From: Sphingobium trunci
GTDB taxonomy: Bacteria > Pseudomonadota > Alphaproteobacteria > Sphingomonadales > Sphingomonadaceae
Direction of reading: 5' to 3'
DNA length: 64,000 bases
NCBI RefSeq assembly: GCF_022664535.1
Contig: NZ_JAKUJY010000004.1
Span: 186,001-250,000, forward strand
In this document: piece after piece, positions 48,925 through 58,082 of the stretch
Layout of the letters: each line of letters opens with the position of its first letter
Position numbering within the stretch: the stretch's first letter is position 1
Translations under genes and position numbers: made by a program
The notes under the pieces: generated by a model
The model's database searches: none
What the model was told of the DNA's origin: nothing
The model's input: the letters and a program-made list of their open reading frames with translations, nothing else

Positions 48925-51383
48925 CAGAAGCCCACCGACAGGGTGCCGAACCACTGGCGCGGCGGGATGGGATAGACGTTGTAATTGTTGGTGTTCGCGC
49001 TTGCCTGCACGGTCGCCGCACCCTTTTCGTCGAACAGGTTGGTGACGTTCAGGCTGATCTCCGCCTTCTTGAGCCCGATCAGCCCGGACGGCAGCTTGTA
49101 GCCGATGCGCGCGCTCGCCTGGAAATAGGATTTGACCCAGGCATCGTTGGTGAAGGTCGCGTAACGGCGGCCGACATAATCGCCCACAAGCTGCGCATCG
49201 AAATCGCCGATGGTCAGCGTCGCGACGGTCTTGTTCATCCATTTCGGGCTGACCGGGATCAGCTTGCCGCCCGTCGGCACGACGCCGCCCACAGTGGCGA
49301 AGCCACCGATCCGCGTGCCCGTCGCCTGGCCGGTCACTGTGCTGTAATCGCTGTCATAGATGGACCGATTGTAGGACAGCGCGTTGTAGAGCGAAAATGC
49401 CTTGCCGAAACGCAGCGTCACCGCCGCGTCGACGCCGTCGGTCTTCACGCTGCCGACGTTGAAGACGGAAGGCGTGCCGCCGGAAATGCCGCCGCCGCCG
49501 ATCCCGCCAATCGCTGCGGCGGGTGTGATGCCGATCAGGCGGTCGTGGAAATCGACATGATAATAGTTCACCTGCGCGTCGATGCCGGTCAGGAATGCCG
49601 TGTTGATCGTCCGGCTGCTGCGGAAGCCGATTTCGTAGGTCCACGCCGTTTCCGGACGGCCGTTATTCTTCAGATTGTCGAACGCCGCCTGGCTGCCGGT
49701 GCTCCAGGGCGTGACGCCGCCGCCGCCATAGGGCTGGAAGTGGCGCAGATTCTTCTGCACGTTGACGTAGAGCTGCTCCTTGCCGGTGATGTCCCATTTG
49801 GCGCCGATAGCGGGCAGGAACCAGCGCTTGGTGTTGATCTCGCCTTCAGGAAGCGCGCTCGACGATCCGGGCAGCGATCCGATGATCGGCTGGACCGGGA
49901 AGGTGCCGCTCGCGAACTGGAGGCTGGACTTGAAACCGCCCTGGATCAGCAGGCTGGGCGTCAGTTGCCAGGCGTCCTGTGCATGGAATTGCAGCACATT
50001 GGTGCGCATCTCGCTGCCATATTGGGTGAAGAGCGGGTTGGTCGGGCGGACATAGGGCTTGTAGTCGTCCGCCCGCGTCACATCCAGCGCATACCAGCGG
50101 CGATAGGCGGCCGAACTGTTATATTCATACCAGATACCCGCCTGGAGCGTGTGGTTGCCCAGCGTCGCATCCAAGGTCGAGATCGCGCCGCCCCGGTCGA
50201 TGCGATATTCGGTCGTGCGGATGGCGTAGCCCGAATTGCCGGTCGCCTGCTTCAGATTCTGCCCCGGAAAATAAAGCGAGAACAGCGTCGGCAGGCCTGC
50301 GACGGTGATAGGCCCGGCGACGATGCCTGCGCCGTCATTATGATGATAATAGACCTGGGTCGACCAGTCGACCGCGTCCGTCAGATGCGCCTGATATTTG
50401 ATATAGCCCAGATAGTCGGTCCGCAGTGCCGCACTGTAATAGTTGCGGTAGTTCACGGACTGGGATGCCGGCACATTGCCGTTCGCGTCCAGATAGGCGA
50501 CGGCGGCGTTGAAATCGGGATAGAAGAAGGGACGGGTATAAGGCTGGTAGGCCTGGGCGGCATTGGCCGGGTTCTTGAAGACGGTGGTTGCGTCCTCATT
50601 GGGTTCCTGCTTGTCGGAATAGGCGAAATAGGCGGTCAGCTTGCCGTTGCTGTCGTCATGGACGAACTTGGCGTTGACCTGCCAGCCCTTCTGGATGCCG
50701 TTGAAGTCCCAGGCGCGGGCACGCTGGCGCAGCACCGACACATAGCCGCTGTTGCCATTACCGAACACGCCGCTGTCGAGGCGGAGGAAGGTGCGCGACG
50801 TGTCGTAGCTGCCGAGCGTCTGGTTGATCTGCGCGCCCATCTGTTCGCGCGGGTCGCTGGAGAAATTCTCGATCCCGCCGCCCAGATTGCTTGTGGAGGC
50901 GATGCCCAGTTCCGCCGCGCCGGTCGCCACCACGACGCTGCCGACATTTTCGGAGATGATTGCGCGCTGCGGCGACAGGCCGTTGAAATTGCCGTAGCTC
51001 TGGTCGCCCAGCGGCACACCGTCCAAGGTGTGGCCGAGCTGCTGCCCGCTGAAGCCGTGGATGAAGAGCGAAGCGTTCTGCTCGTTATTGCCCCACGGGT
51101 CGGCGGTCACATACATGACGCCCGGCAGGGTCTGGATCGCCTTGAACGGCGCGACGCCGGGCAGGATCTTCTGGATCTCGGTCGTGGTGATGGCGGTGGC
51201 CGAACGGGTCGCCTTGACGCCCGTCACGATGATTTCGGAATGGCCGTCATCGGCTGCGGCAGCGGCCGTCTCTGCCGAAGTGGCGTCCGCAGGTGTTTGC
51301 GCAAGGGCAGGCGCTGAAGCGAAGACGGACAGAATGGCGGCGCCAGCCAGCAGCCGGCCCCGGAAGGTCGGATAAGCGATCAT
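48924..51383 (-). CDS. TonB-dependent receptor of a phosphate-starvation operon
   Basis: An 819-residue outer-membrane receptor. The signal peptide ends at SAPALAQ (about residue 29), followed by a 20-residue Ala-rich linker and SEIIVTGVKATRSATAITT. The plug is not of the LKGPQGTLFGRNT type but has FIHGFSGQQLGHTLDGVPLG and GGGIENFSS, so it belongs to another receptor subgroup. The barrel ends in WFGTLSVGF. The ATG at 51383 follows AGGGGA. With glpQ directly downstream and a PHO box upstream, it probably imports a phosphorus-containing nutrient such as a phosphodiester or a phospholipid head group when phosphate is short. Confidence 0.9.
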   Translation of the reverse strand: MIAYPTFRGRLLAGAAILSVFASAPALAQTPADATSAETAAAAADDGHSEIIVTGVKATRSATAITTTEIQKILPGVAPFKAIQTLPGVMYVTADPWGNNEQNASLFIHGFSGQQLGHTLDGVPLGDQSYGNFNGLSPQRAIISENVGSVVVATGAAELGIASTSNLGGGIENFSSDPREQMGAQINQTLGSYDTSRTFLRLDSGVFGNGNSGYVSVLRQRARAWDFNGIQKGWQVNAKFVHDDSNGKLTAYFAYSDKQEPNEDATTVFKNPANAAQAYQPYTRPFFYPDFNAAVAYLDANGNVPASQSVNYRNYYSAALRTDYLGYIKYQAHLTDAVDWSTQVYYHHNDGAGIVAGPITVAGLPTLFSLYFPGQNLKQATGNSGYAIRTTEYRIDRGGAISTLDATLGNHTLQAGIWYEYNSSAAYRRWYALDVTRADDYKPYVRPTNPLFTQYGSEMRTNVLQFHAQDAWQLTPSLLIQGGFKSSLQFASGTFPVQPIIGSLPGSSSALPEGEINTKRWFLPAIGAKWDITGKEQLYVNVQKNLRHFQPYGGGGVTPWSTGSQAAFDNLKNNGRPETAWTYEIGFRSSRTINTAFLTGIDAQVNYYHVDFHDRLIGITPAAAIGGIGGGGISGGTPSVFNVGSVKTDGVDAAVTLRFGKAFSLYNALSYNRSIYDSDYSTVTGQATGTRIGGFATVGGVVPTGGKLIPVSPKWMNKTVATLTIGDFDAQLVGDYVGRRYATFTNDAWVKSYFQASARIGYKLPSGLIGLKKAEISLNVTNLFDEKGAATVQASANTNNYNVYPIPPRQWFGTLSVGF

Positions 51384-51445
51384 CGGTGATTCCCCTAAGA
51401 TGGCGTGCCGATTTGCACGCTTGCGCGGACGCCTAGGCGAAAGGC

Positions 51446-51507
51446 GTGACAGTTTGTTGGCGTTGCGCGGACACTATGGTTACAGAGGAATGAAATCTTG
51501 ATGACAG
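51446..51507 (-). promoter_or_regulatory. Multi-unit PHO box (PhoB-binding site)
   Basis: On the minus strand, 11-base units follow in register: CTGTCATCAAG (from 51507), ATTTCATTCCT (51496), CTGTAACCATA (51485), a weak GTGTCCG (51474), and again CTGTCAC (51452). The first and third units match the alphaproteobacterial CTGTCAT/CTGTAAC consensus. It lies 63 to 124 bases before the receptor start and predicts induction under phosphate limitation. Confidence 0.75.
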
Positions 51508-51607
51508 CGCTAACATCGTCATCCCGCCGCTACGGCGATGCAGGCGCAGCGCATAGGCGACATTATCCGCCCCGGCTGACTTCGGCTCGGTTCCAGCCGC
51601 TTGCGCC

Positions 51608-53164
51608 TCAGGCGATACGCCCGTCCCTGTCCTTCCAGTAGCGGTCCCGGATTTCCCGCTTGTAGAGCTTGCCGGTTTCATGTCGCGGCAATTCCCGTTC
51701 GAAATCGACCGAGCGGGGGCATTTGACGCTGCTCAAATGGCTGCGGCAATAGGCGATCAATTCCGCTTCCAGCGCCGGTCCGGCATCCTGCCAATCGCGC
51801 GGCTGGACCACGGCCTTCACTTCCTCGCCCATCTCCGCGCTTGGCACGCCGATCACGGCGACGTCGGCGATCTTGGGATGGACGATCAGCAGATTTTCGA
51901 TTTCCTGCGGATAGATATTCACCCCGCCCGAGATGATCATGAAGCTCTTGCGGTCGGTCAGGAACAGATAGCCGTCGGCATCGGCATAGCCGATATCGCC
52001 CAGCGTGGTCCATGTGGGGTGCAGTGGGTTGCGCGCGTCGTTCGTCTTCTGCGCGTCATTGAGGTAGGAAAAGTCCCAGCCGCCCTCGAAATAGACCAGG
52101 CCCTGCTCGCCGCTGGGCAGTTCATGGCCTGCCTCGTCGCAGATATGCAGCGTGCCAAAGTCCGACCGGCCCACCGATCCCGGTTTGCGCAGCCACTCCT
52201 CGGCGCTGATATAGGTGGTGCCGTTCCCCTCCGACCCGCCATAATATTCGTGGATGATCGGCCCCACCCATTCGATCATCGCGCGCTTGACCTCGACCGG
52301 GCAGGGGGCGGCGGCATGGACGATCCCGCGCAGCGACGACAGGTCGTAGGACAGGCGCTGCTCCTCCGGCAGGCGCAGCATGCGCAGGAACATGGTGGGG
52401 ACCATCTGGGAGAAGGTGACGCGGTAGCGCTGAATCGCCTCCAGCGCCGTTTCGGGCACGAACCTGCGCAGCAGCACGACCGTCGCGCCCAGCCGTTGCG
52501 CCATGGTGGAATAAGCCAGCGGCGCGGTGTGATAGATGGGCGCGGGTGACAGATAGACCGTATCCTCGCCAATGCCGTACCGGTTGGACAGCCGTTCCGC
52601 CAGCATATGCGGCTCGGTCGCCGGACCACCGGACAATGGCAGGCGAACGCCCTTGGGCCTGCCGGTCGTGCCGGAGGAATAGACCATGTGGAACCCAGCG
52701 CTTTCGTCGGCGATGGGCGTCTCGGGGAAGGTGGCGATCGCCTGCGCCCATTCCTCTTTTCCGTCCATGGGGCCGTCGGCCCAGAGGATATGGTCGAGGG
52801 CCGGACATCGCGCCGCGGCGATCTTCAGGAGACCGGGCAGCGCCTCCATCTCTCCGCTCGTCACCAGCAGCCGGGCCTTGCAATCGCCCAATATATAAGC
52901 GGCTTCCTCCCCGGTCAGCTTGGCCGAGATCGGCGTGATGTAGAGTCCGGCGCGCTGCGCCGCCCAATAGACCTCATAATAGCGCAGCGTATTGGGCAGC
53001 CAGATCGCCACCGTATCCCCCGCCGTGATCCCCAGCGATCGCAGGAAATGCGCGCCCTGGTTCGCTCGCTTCTCCAGTTCGGCGTAACTGAGCGTTTCGC
53101 CCGTTTCCGCCATGATGCAGGCGGGCTTGTCCGGCGTGGACAGGGCGTGATGGCGCGGATGCAT
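51608..53164 (-). CDS. AMP-forming acyl-CoA ligase
   Basis: A 518-residue ligase. The P-loop VYSSGTTGRPKGVRLP, YYGGSEGNGTTY, WTTLGDIGYADADGYL, MIISGGVNIYPQEIENLL and HETGKLYKREIR with the catalytic Lys are all present. It resembles fatty-acid or bile-acid/steroid-type ligases by its GGVNIYP hinge, but I cannot assign a substrate. The ATG at 53164 follows GGAAGGAGA. Upstream in-frame Met codons to 53239 are rejected. It stands alone between the PHO operon and DUF3422. Confidence 0.92.
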   Translation of the reverse strand: MHPRHHALSTPDKPACIMAETGETLSYAELEKRANQGAHFLRSLGITAGDTVAIWLPNTLRYYEVYWAAQRAGLYITPISAKLTGEEAAYILGDCKARLLVTSGEMEALPGLLKIAAARCPALDHILWADGPMDGKEEWAQAIATFPETPIADESAGFHMVYSSGTTGRPKGVRLPLSGGPATEPHMLAERLSNRYGIGEDTVYLSPAPIYHTAPLAYSTMAQRLGATVVLLRRFVPETALEAIQRYRVTFSQMVPTMFLRMLRLPEEQRLSYDLSSLRGIVHAAAPCPVEVKRAMIEWVGPIIHEYYGGSEGNGTTYISAEEWLRKPGSVGRSDFGTLHICDEAGHELPSGEQGLVYFEGGWDFSYLNDAQKTNDARNPLHPTWTTLGDIGYADADGYLFLTDRKSFMIISGGVNIYPQEIENLLIVHPKIADVAVIGVPSAEMGEEVKAVVQPRDWQDAGPALEAELIAYCRSHLSSVKCPRSVDFERELPRHETGKLYKREIRDRYWKDRDGRIA

Positions 53165-53436
53165 CTTCTCTCCTTCCGTTGGCCGCCCAGACGGACGGCC
53201 TTCCATGTTCGCCGAACTGATAGCGCCGTTGCAGTCCAATGGGAAAGAGGGCGGGTGGGGCCTTCACGTTTGAAGCCACGGTTCGGTGCCGTGGATCGGG
53301 GCTACGGACAGTCCAGCCTGCCCATCATCCTTTCGGGCAGGACCGATTGCCATTTGCGATGCGGCCGCAGTAACAATGGTCGATGACGGCATTGCCGGAC
53401 CTTTCGATGCAATCTTGCCAGGGCAGAAGAGCGCAT

Positions 53437-54732
53437 ATGGACGATATGACCAGTAGCCCGGCCGATCCATTCGCCTCGTTCCGCGAGCGCGATCATCCGC
53501 TTCGCGCGTCCCTCTCGCGTGAGATGCATATTCGCGGCCTGCCTCGTTTCGATGCGCCAGCCCTCGCGCTGCAATTCATGCTGCTGGTCGATGAGCCGCA
53601 GGCCCGCGAGAGCATTGACCTTCTTTCCGAGCGCTTTCCCCTTCTCAAACCTGGAGATCGCTTTCTCTCCGCGCGGATCGGCGATCTCCATTTTTCCTGG
53701 GAGCGCCATACCGAATATATGACCTACAGCTTTCTGGCGCCGGTCGAGGGGGCGACGCTGTTCGACCTTCGCCCGTTCGGCGAGGTACCGTGCTGGATGG
53801 CCGAAATCCCCGGACGGCTTATCCGTTCCACCCATATCGCGATGGTCGTGAACGAACCGCTCCCCGCCATCATCGCGGCGCATTTCGCCACTGACGATCT
53901 CATCATATCGGATGTCGCCGACGGCTGTGCCCGCATCTGGAGCGACTTTCGCTTGCACGAAGACGGCTTCGGCCGCCTGCTCATCCATGACAGGGGATTG
54001 AAGGGCGATGAAAGTTCGCAACTGGTGCAGCGGCTCCAGGAACTGGGCAATTACCGCAAGATCGCATTGCTCGGCCTGCCGGAAGCGCAGCAGGCGACTC
54101 CGCTGCTGACCGCGCTGGAACAAAGGCTGACGATGATCACCAGCCATGTGGCCCAGAAGGACGCGGACGCCGATCAGGTACTGGAACAGCTTTCGGCCCT
54201 GAGTGCCGAACTGGCCGAGATCGTGGCGCGTACCCGCTACCGGATGAGCGCGACGGAGGCTTATGCGGAAATCTGCCGCGACCGTATCCGGCGCCTTGCC
54301 GTGCTGCCGGTGCGTGGCTACCGCTCGCTCGACGATTTCACCGAACGGCGCTTGCTCCCGGCCATGCGGACGTGCGGCGCCTTCACCTCGAGGCTGGAGG
54401 ATCTGGCGCAACGGACCGCCTGGACCAGTGCCCTGCTCCGCACGCGGGTCGATACCGCGCTGGCTCGTCGCAACCGTGATCTGCTGGCCTCCATGGACCG
54501 GCGAACCGCCCTCCAGTTGCGGCTCCAGCATACGGTCGAAGGGCTGTCGGTGGTGGCGATCAGCTATTATGCCCTTGGCCTCTGGCACCATCTGAAGGAA
54601 GCGCTCGAGCTTCAGGGGCTCCATCTGCCTGCATGGATCGACATGGTGCTGCTTCCCGTGACGATCATCACGGTTTTCCTGGGGGTCGGTCAGATCCGAA
54701 AGGTCAAGCGGTTGCCGCCTGACGGACATTAG
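53437..54732 (+). CDS. DUF3422 family membrane protein
   Basis: A 431-residue protein of the DUF3422 family. It starts with FRERDHPLRASLSREMHIRG, the family N-terminus, and ends with two predicted membrane segments (VVAISYYALGLWHHL and WIDMVLLPVTIITVFLGV), with a coiled-coil-rich central region (residues 215-340). This layout is CorA-like in outline, but no GMN motif is present, so metal transport should not be assumed. The start at 53437 is the best of three in-frame Met codons (53383, 53407, 53437), without a strong binding site. The stop codon is part of a hairpin. Confidence 0.82.
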   Translation: MDDMTSSPADPFASFRERDHPLRASLSREMHIRGLPRFDAPALALQFMLLVDEPQARESIDLLSERFPLLKPGDRFLSARIGDLHFSWERHTEYMTYSFLAPVEGATLFDLRPFGEVPCWMAEIPGRLIRSTHIAMVVNEPLPAIIAAHFATDDLIISDVADGCARIWSDFRLHEDGFGRLLIHDRGLKGDESSQLVQRLQELGNYRKIALLGLPEAQQATPLLTALEQRLTMITSHVAQKDADADQVLEQLSALSAELAEIVARTRYRMSATEAYAEICRDRIRRLAVLPVRGYRSLDDFTERRLLPAMRTCGAFTSRLEDLAQRTAWTSALLRTRVDTALARRNRDLLASMDRRTALQLRLQHTVEGLSVVAISYYALGLWHHLKEALELQGLHLPAWIDMVLLPVTIITVFLGVGQIRKVKRLPPDGH

Positions 54733-54752
54733 AGCGACCGCTCTATTCTTTT
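54730..54752 (+). terminator. Terminator overlapping the DUF3422 stop codon
   Basis: TAGAGCGACCGCTCTA is an inverted repeat of seven-base arms that includes the TAG stop, followed by TTCTTTT. The AGAGCGAC part recurs at 54809. Confidence 0.6.
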
Positions 54753-54800
54753 GATTTGCCGCGATTTCTGAACCGTCAGACGATGCCATCTGACTGGAAA

Positions 54801-54814
54801 TCGCTCTAGAGCGA
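54801..54814. repeat. Perfect palindrome TCGCTCTAGAGCGA
   Basis: A 14-base palindrome sharing AGAGCGAC with the hairpin at 54730. The two may belong to one REP-like element of about 85 bases between DUF3422 and mgtC. Family membership cannot be judged without genome data. Confidence 0.45.
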
Positions 54815-54894
54815 CGGTTGACCGGGTCTCGACAGGCGTTGTCGTCTGTCCTCGGGAATGAAAGCGAAGAGGGCAGGAAAGGGTGCTCAGCTTA

Positions 54895-55416
54895 TCAATC
54901 GCTCTCCTTGGGCGCTGAGCCGCGCCGGTTGGGCATGGCAATGGCATCCTCGGCCGTGGCGGGCGGCTTCTCCTTTCCGCGGCGGATATGTCTTTCCAGG
55001 ATCAGCAGGGCCGACAGCAGAAGCAGCGCGATGAGGGAACCGGAGAGAACCAGCACATATTGACCTGCCCCGGCGGTAATGCCGACGGCGGCTGCCATCC
55101 AGAGACTGGCCGCCGTGGTCATGTTGCGCACATCGCCGCCGCGTACGAAGATCAGCCCGCCCGCGATGAAGCCTATGGCCTGCGCCAGACCCTGAACGAC
55201 GCGCACCGGATCGCTATTGCCATAGCTTTCGGACAGTTCCAGCGCAGACAGGGTCAGCATGGCGGAACTGAGCGAAACAAGGCCATGCGTGCGCAGGCCC
55301 GCATCGTGGCCGTGCCTTTCCCGCTCGAACCCCAGGGCAAGGCCCAGCAGGGTCGCAAGACACAGGCGTATCAGGGTCGTGCCGAGATCATTGGCTAACA
55401 TGGGCATAGTACCCAT
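54895..55416 (-). CDS. MgtC/SapB family membrane protein
   Basis: A 173-residue inner-membrane protein. The family motif GLALGFERERHGHDAGLRTHGLVSLSSA with its R/E-rich loop is clear, followed by IGFIAGGLIFVRGGDVRNMTTAASLWMAAAVGI. Four to five transmembrane helices are expected. It is shorter than full MgtC because the soluble C-terminal ACT-like domain is lacking, as in the SapB subgroup. Starts at 55416, 55407 and 55401 are equally possible. It is a single gene. The family is linked to magnesium limitation or ATP-synthase regulation, but the role here is unknown. Confidence 0.88.
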   Translation of the reverse strand: MGTMPMLANDLGTTLIRLCLATLLGLALGFERERHGHDAGLRTHGLVSLSSAMLTLSALELSESYGNSDPVRVVQGLAQAIGFIAGGLIFVRGGDVRNMTTAASLWMAAAVGITAGAGQYVLVLSGSLIALLLLSALLILERHIRRGKEKPPATAEDAIAMPNRRGSAPKESD

Positions 55417-55551
55417 GAGCGGCTCGCCCGTTCCGAACGCTCGGCGGAATCCAGGCGGCGCCGGATTCGGGGTGTGCGAAGGAGACGGACCCTCAGCGGT
55501 CGTCGGTGTCTGACGATATGTGCAGGATCAACTGATTGACGCGCAAGTCAT

Positions 55552-55572
55552 TTTTCGCCGAACAGGCGAAAA
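55552..55572. terminator. Hairpin in the mgtC-riboswitch gap
   Basis: TTTTCGCC and GGCGAAAA pair across a five-base loop. U/A-rich ends on both strands make it a possible terminator. The gap 55417-55740 (324 bases) holds no gene and otherwise should contain the promoter of the cobalamin operon, which I could not assign with confidence. Confidence 0.4.
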
Positions 55573-55740
55573 TCTCACAGAGCCAGTCCATGCAGCGAGC
55601 CAGAAAACCCATGGCTCTTCTCCCCATATTATTGCTCGCATGTTAGCAGATGGCCGGGCCGAGGAGAAGATGGATCATCGCCGATCCGCGCTTTGCTTCC
55701 GGTCTTGCGATGATCGGGATCGGCCTTTATCAGCAGCGGC

Positions 55741-55905
55741 GCGACAGGTTCCCCGATGAGGGGATGAAAAGGGAAGTCGGGTGAAGCCCGCGCTGCCCCT
55801 GCAACTGTAAGCGGAGAGCCATCCGGCCATATCGCCATTGGGGCCATCGTCCCGAGAAGGCGGCCGGAAGGCATGGACCCGCGAGCCAGGAGACCTGCCT
55901 GCCGC
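55741..55905 (+). promoter_or_regulatory. Cobalamin (B12) riboswitch
   Basis: The conserved parts appear in order: GACAGGTTCCCC, GATGAAAAGGGAA, GGGTGAAGCCC, GCTGCCCCTGCAACTGTAA and the B12 box GCCAGGAGACCTGCC (55885-55899). It precedes the DUF1636-cobT-cobC-cobS-cobD-cbiB-cobU operon, so adenosylcobalamin should repress it. Downstream, 55906-56065 is untranslated. An imperfect hairpin (CCCACCG, CGGCGGG near 56018-56042) followed by TTTGTT may be the expression platform. Confidence 0.93.
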
Positions 55906-56086
55906 AGTCGTTCTTCGACCGGACAGGGTGCGCCGGCCGAACGGGGATTTCCCTCGCCGAGCGACAGCCATCGCCTTGCCGGTGCGGCCGTGCGGGGGTG
56001 GGCCGTGTCGCGCGTCCCTCCCACCGTTCAGGCCTCCGGCGGGTTTGTTGCCGTCCGGTTGGAGGATGCGGAATGACTGTGAAGGG

Positions 56087-56506
56087 ATGGGCGCGCTGAT
56101 GCTGCGCGCGGTGGAGAGCGGGGCGTCGGTGGTCGTCTGTTCGACCTGTCGTCTGTCGGCGGAGCGCCGGGAAGATGGTGAGGGACGACGTGGTGGAGCC
56201 TTGCTGGCTGAAGCCATGCGCGCCGTTCAGGCGAGTGACCCTGCTTATGTGGGGGTGGCGGTGCAGGATATGCCATGCCTGTTCGCATGCCAGCGCCATT
56301 GCACGGTGCATGTCCGGGGGAGCGGCAAGATCGGCTATGTGCTGGGCGATTTCACCCCCGACGAGGATGCCGCGCGCGCGATCCTCGACTATGCGGCGCG
56401 CCATGCCGCAAGCGAGGAGGGCGTGGTGCGCTATGCCGACTGGCCGCAGGGAGTGAAGGGGCATTTCATCGTTCGCACGCCGCCTGAAGGTTTTGTCTGC
56501 TCATGA
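56087..56506 (+). CDS. DUF1636 family metal-binding protein
   Basis: A protein of about 139 residues of the DUF1636 family. The Cys pattern CSTC near the N-terminus and CLFACQRHC in the middle suggests a thioredoxin-like [2Fe-2S] or other metal site. KIGYVLGDF and GHFIVRTPP complete the family profile. Starts at 56066, 56087 and 56099 are possible. GAAGGG lies near, and none is ideal. It is the first gene after the B12 riboswitch and overlaps cobT by four bases (ATGA). Members often sit in cobalamin clusters, so a role in cobalt or corrinoid metabolism is inferred. No function is proven to my knowledge. Confidence 0.8.
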   Translation: MGALMLRAVESGASVVVCSTCRLSAERREDGEGRRGGALLAEAMRAVQASDPAYVGVAVQDMPCLFACQRHCTVHVRGSGKIGYVLGDFTPDEDAARAILDYAARHAASEEGVVRYADWPQGVKGHFIVRTPPEGFVCS

Positions 56507-57519
56507 TCCGCTTCGAAAACAGGGCGGCCTTTGCCGCGGCCTTGGCCGATCTTCCGGAACCGGATGCGGGCGCCGTGAAGGCAGCGGCGGCGCGGCAGGC
56601 GGTGCTGACCAAGCCCGCGGGATCGCTGGGGCGTCTGGAGGAAATCGCGCTGTTCATGGCCGGCTGGCAGGGACGGGAACGGCCCCGTGCCGAGCGCATC
56701 CGGGCAGCGATCTTCGCCGGAAACCATGGTGTTGCGGCGCGTGGCGTCAGCGCCTTTCCCGCTGAAGTGACGACGCAGATGGTTGCCAACTTCCATCATG
56801 GCGGGGCTGCGATCAATGCCCTGGCGGGGGCTTGCGGGGCGCAACTCACCATCGTGGCGCTCGATCTCGATCGGCCGACCGGCGATATTTGCGTCGAACC
56901 GGCGATGAGCGAGGAGGATTGTCTGGACGCGATCAACGCCGGGGCGGCGGTGGTGGAGCGGGACCTCGACCTGCTGCTTCTGGGCGAGATGGGAATCGCC
57001 AACACCACCCCGGCAGCGGCCCTTTGCGCGCAGTCTTTCGGCGGTGCGGCGGAGCATTGGGTAGGACGCGGGACGGGCGTTGATGCCCATGGCCTGTCTC
57101 GCAAGGCGGAAGCGGTGACGCTGGCGCTGGTGCTGCATGGCCCCGCCTGCGGCGATGCGTTCGAGATGCTGCGCTGCCTTGGCGGGCGGGAGATCGCGGC
57201 CATGGCAGGTGCCATGCTGGCCGCGCGGATGTGGCATGTGCCGGTGATGCTGGATGGCTTTATCGGCTGTGCGGCGGTGGCTCCCTTGGTCCGCGACAAC
57301 AGGGCCATCACAGGCCATTGCCTGGCGGCGCATTGCTCCGCCGAAGCGGGGCATGGGCGGTTGCTCGATGCGCTCGGTCTGGAGCCGCTGCTGCGTCTCG
57401 ACATGCGACTCGGCGAGGGTAGCGGCGCGGCGGTGGCGACCCAGATCGTGCGATCGGCGCTGGCCGCGCATGGTGGCATGGCGACCTTTGCCGAGGCTGC
57501 GGTGGCCGGGGCGCTGTGA
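56503..57519 (+). CDS. cobT: Nicotinate-nucleotide--dimethylbenzimidazole phosphoribosyltransferase
   Basis: A 338-residue CobT of normal length. It makes alpha-ribazole phosphate from nicotinate mononucleotide and dimethylbenzimidazole, forming the lower ligand of cobalamin. TKPAGSLGRLEEIA, FAGNHGVAARGVSAFP, GEMGIANTTPAAAL and the catalytic Glu region LRLDMRLGEGSGAA are visible. Start ATG at 56503 overlaps the DUF1636 stop, and the stop overlaps the GTG start of cobC. It is under riboswitch control. Dimethylbenzimidazole synthesis (bluB) is not in the window. Confidence 0.95.
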   Translation: MIRFENRAAFAAALADLPEPDAGAVKAAAARQAVLTKPAGSLGRLEEIALFMAGWQGRERPRAERIRAAIFAGNHGVAARGVSAFPAEVTTQMVANFHHGGAAINALAGACGAQLTIVALDLDRPTGDICVEPAMSEEDCLDAINAGAAVVERDLDLLLLGEMGIANTTPAAALCAQSFGGAAEHWVGRGTGVDAHGLSRKAEAVTLALVLHGPACGDAFEMLRCLGGREIAAMAGAMLAARMWHVPVMLDGFIGCAAVAPLVRDNRAITGHCLAAHCSAEAGHGRLLDALGLEPLLRLDMRLGEGSGAAVATQIVRSALAAHGGMATFAEAAVAGAL

Positions 57520-58082
57520 ACCCCTTTGCTCTTCACCTGATGCGTCATGGCGCAACGGAGCGGCCGGGACGGCTGTGGGGGCATGGGGATGAGCCGTCCA
57601 GCGCGGAAGGCGTGGCGCTCTGTGTCGAACGGGCGCGAGGTCTGGACTTTGCCCGGGTGGTGACGTCCGACCTGTCGCGGGCGCGGGTGCCGGGGGCGCT
57701 TATCGCGTCGGAACGAGCGGTTCGCCATGAGATCGATCGCCGCTGGCGGGAACTGGATTTCGGGCATTGGGATGGGGCCGATCCGGCCCATTTGCCGGAG
57801 CAGGATCTGGCCCGTTTCTGGAGCGATCCGCAGGGCTTTCCACCGCCGGAAGGGGAGCGATGGAGCGACCTTCATGGGCGGGTGGCGGCGGCGCTCGATG
57901 ATGTTCACGAGCCTGCACTGGTCGTTACCCATGCAGGGGCGATCCGGGCCGCGCTGGCAGCACTTTGCGGCCTCGATCTGCGGCAGGGCTGGGCGGTCGA
58001 CCTGTCCTATGGCGCCGTGCTCACCCTGCGGCTGTGGCCAGGCAAGACGCCGTCCGCGCAAATGACCGGGTTGCTGACATGA
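57516..58082 (+). CDS. cobC: Histidine phosphatase, alpha-ribazole phosphatase
   Basis: A 188-residue histidine phosphatase superfamily protein. LHLMRHGATE has the catalytic RHG, SDLSRARVPG the second Arg, LDFGHWDGADP the Glu/Asp region (REL-DFG) and VVTHAGAIRA the second His. It removes phosphate from alpha-ribazole-5'-phosphate or adenosylcobalamin phosphate in the late pathway. The GTG start at 57516 overlaps the cobT stop by four bases. The symbol follows Salmonella naming. In alphaproteobacteria cobC is also used for the decarboxylase. Confidence 0.88.
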   Translation: MNPFALHLMRHGATERPGRLWGHGDEPSSAEGVALCVERARGLDFARVVTSDLSRARVPGALIASERAVRHEIDRRWRELDFGHWDGADPAHLPEQDLARFWSDPQGFPPPEGERWSDLHGRVAAALDDVHEPALVVTHAGAIRAALAALCGLDLRQGWAVDLSYGAVLTLRLWPGKTPSAQMTGLLT

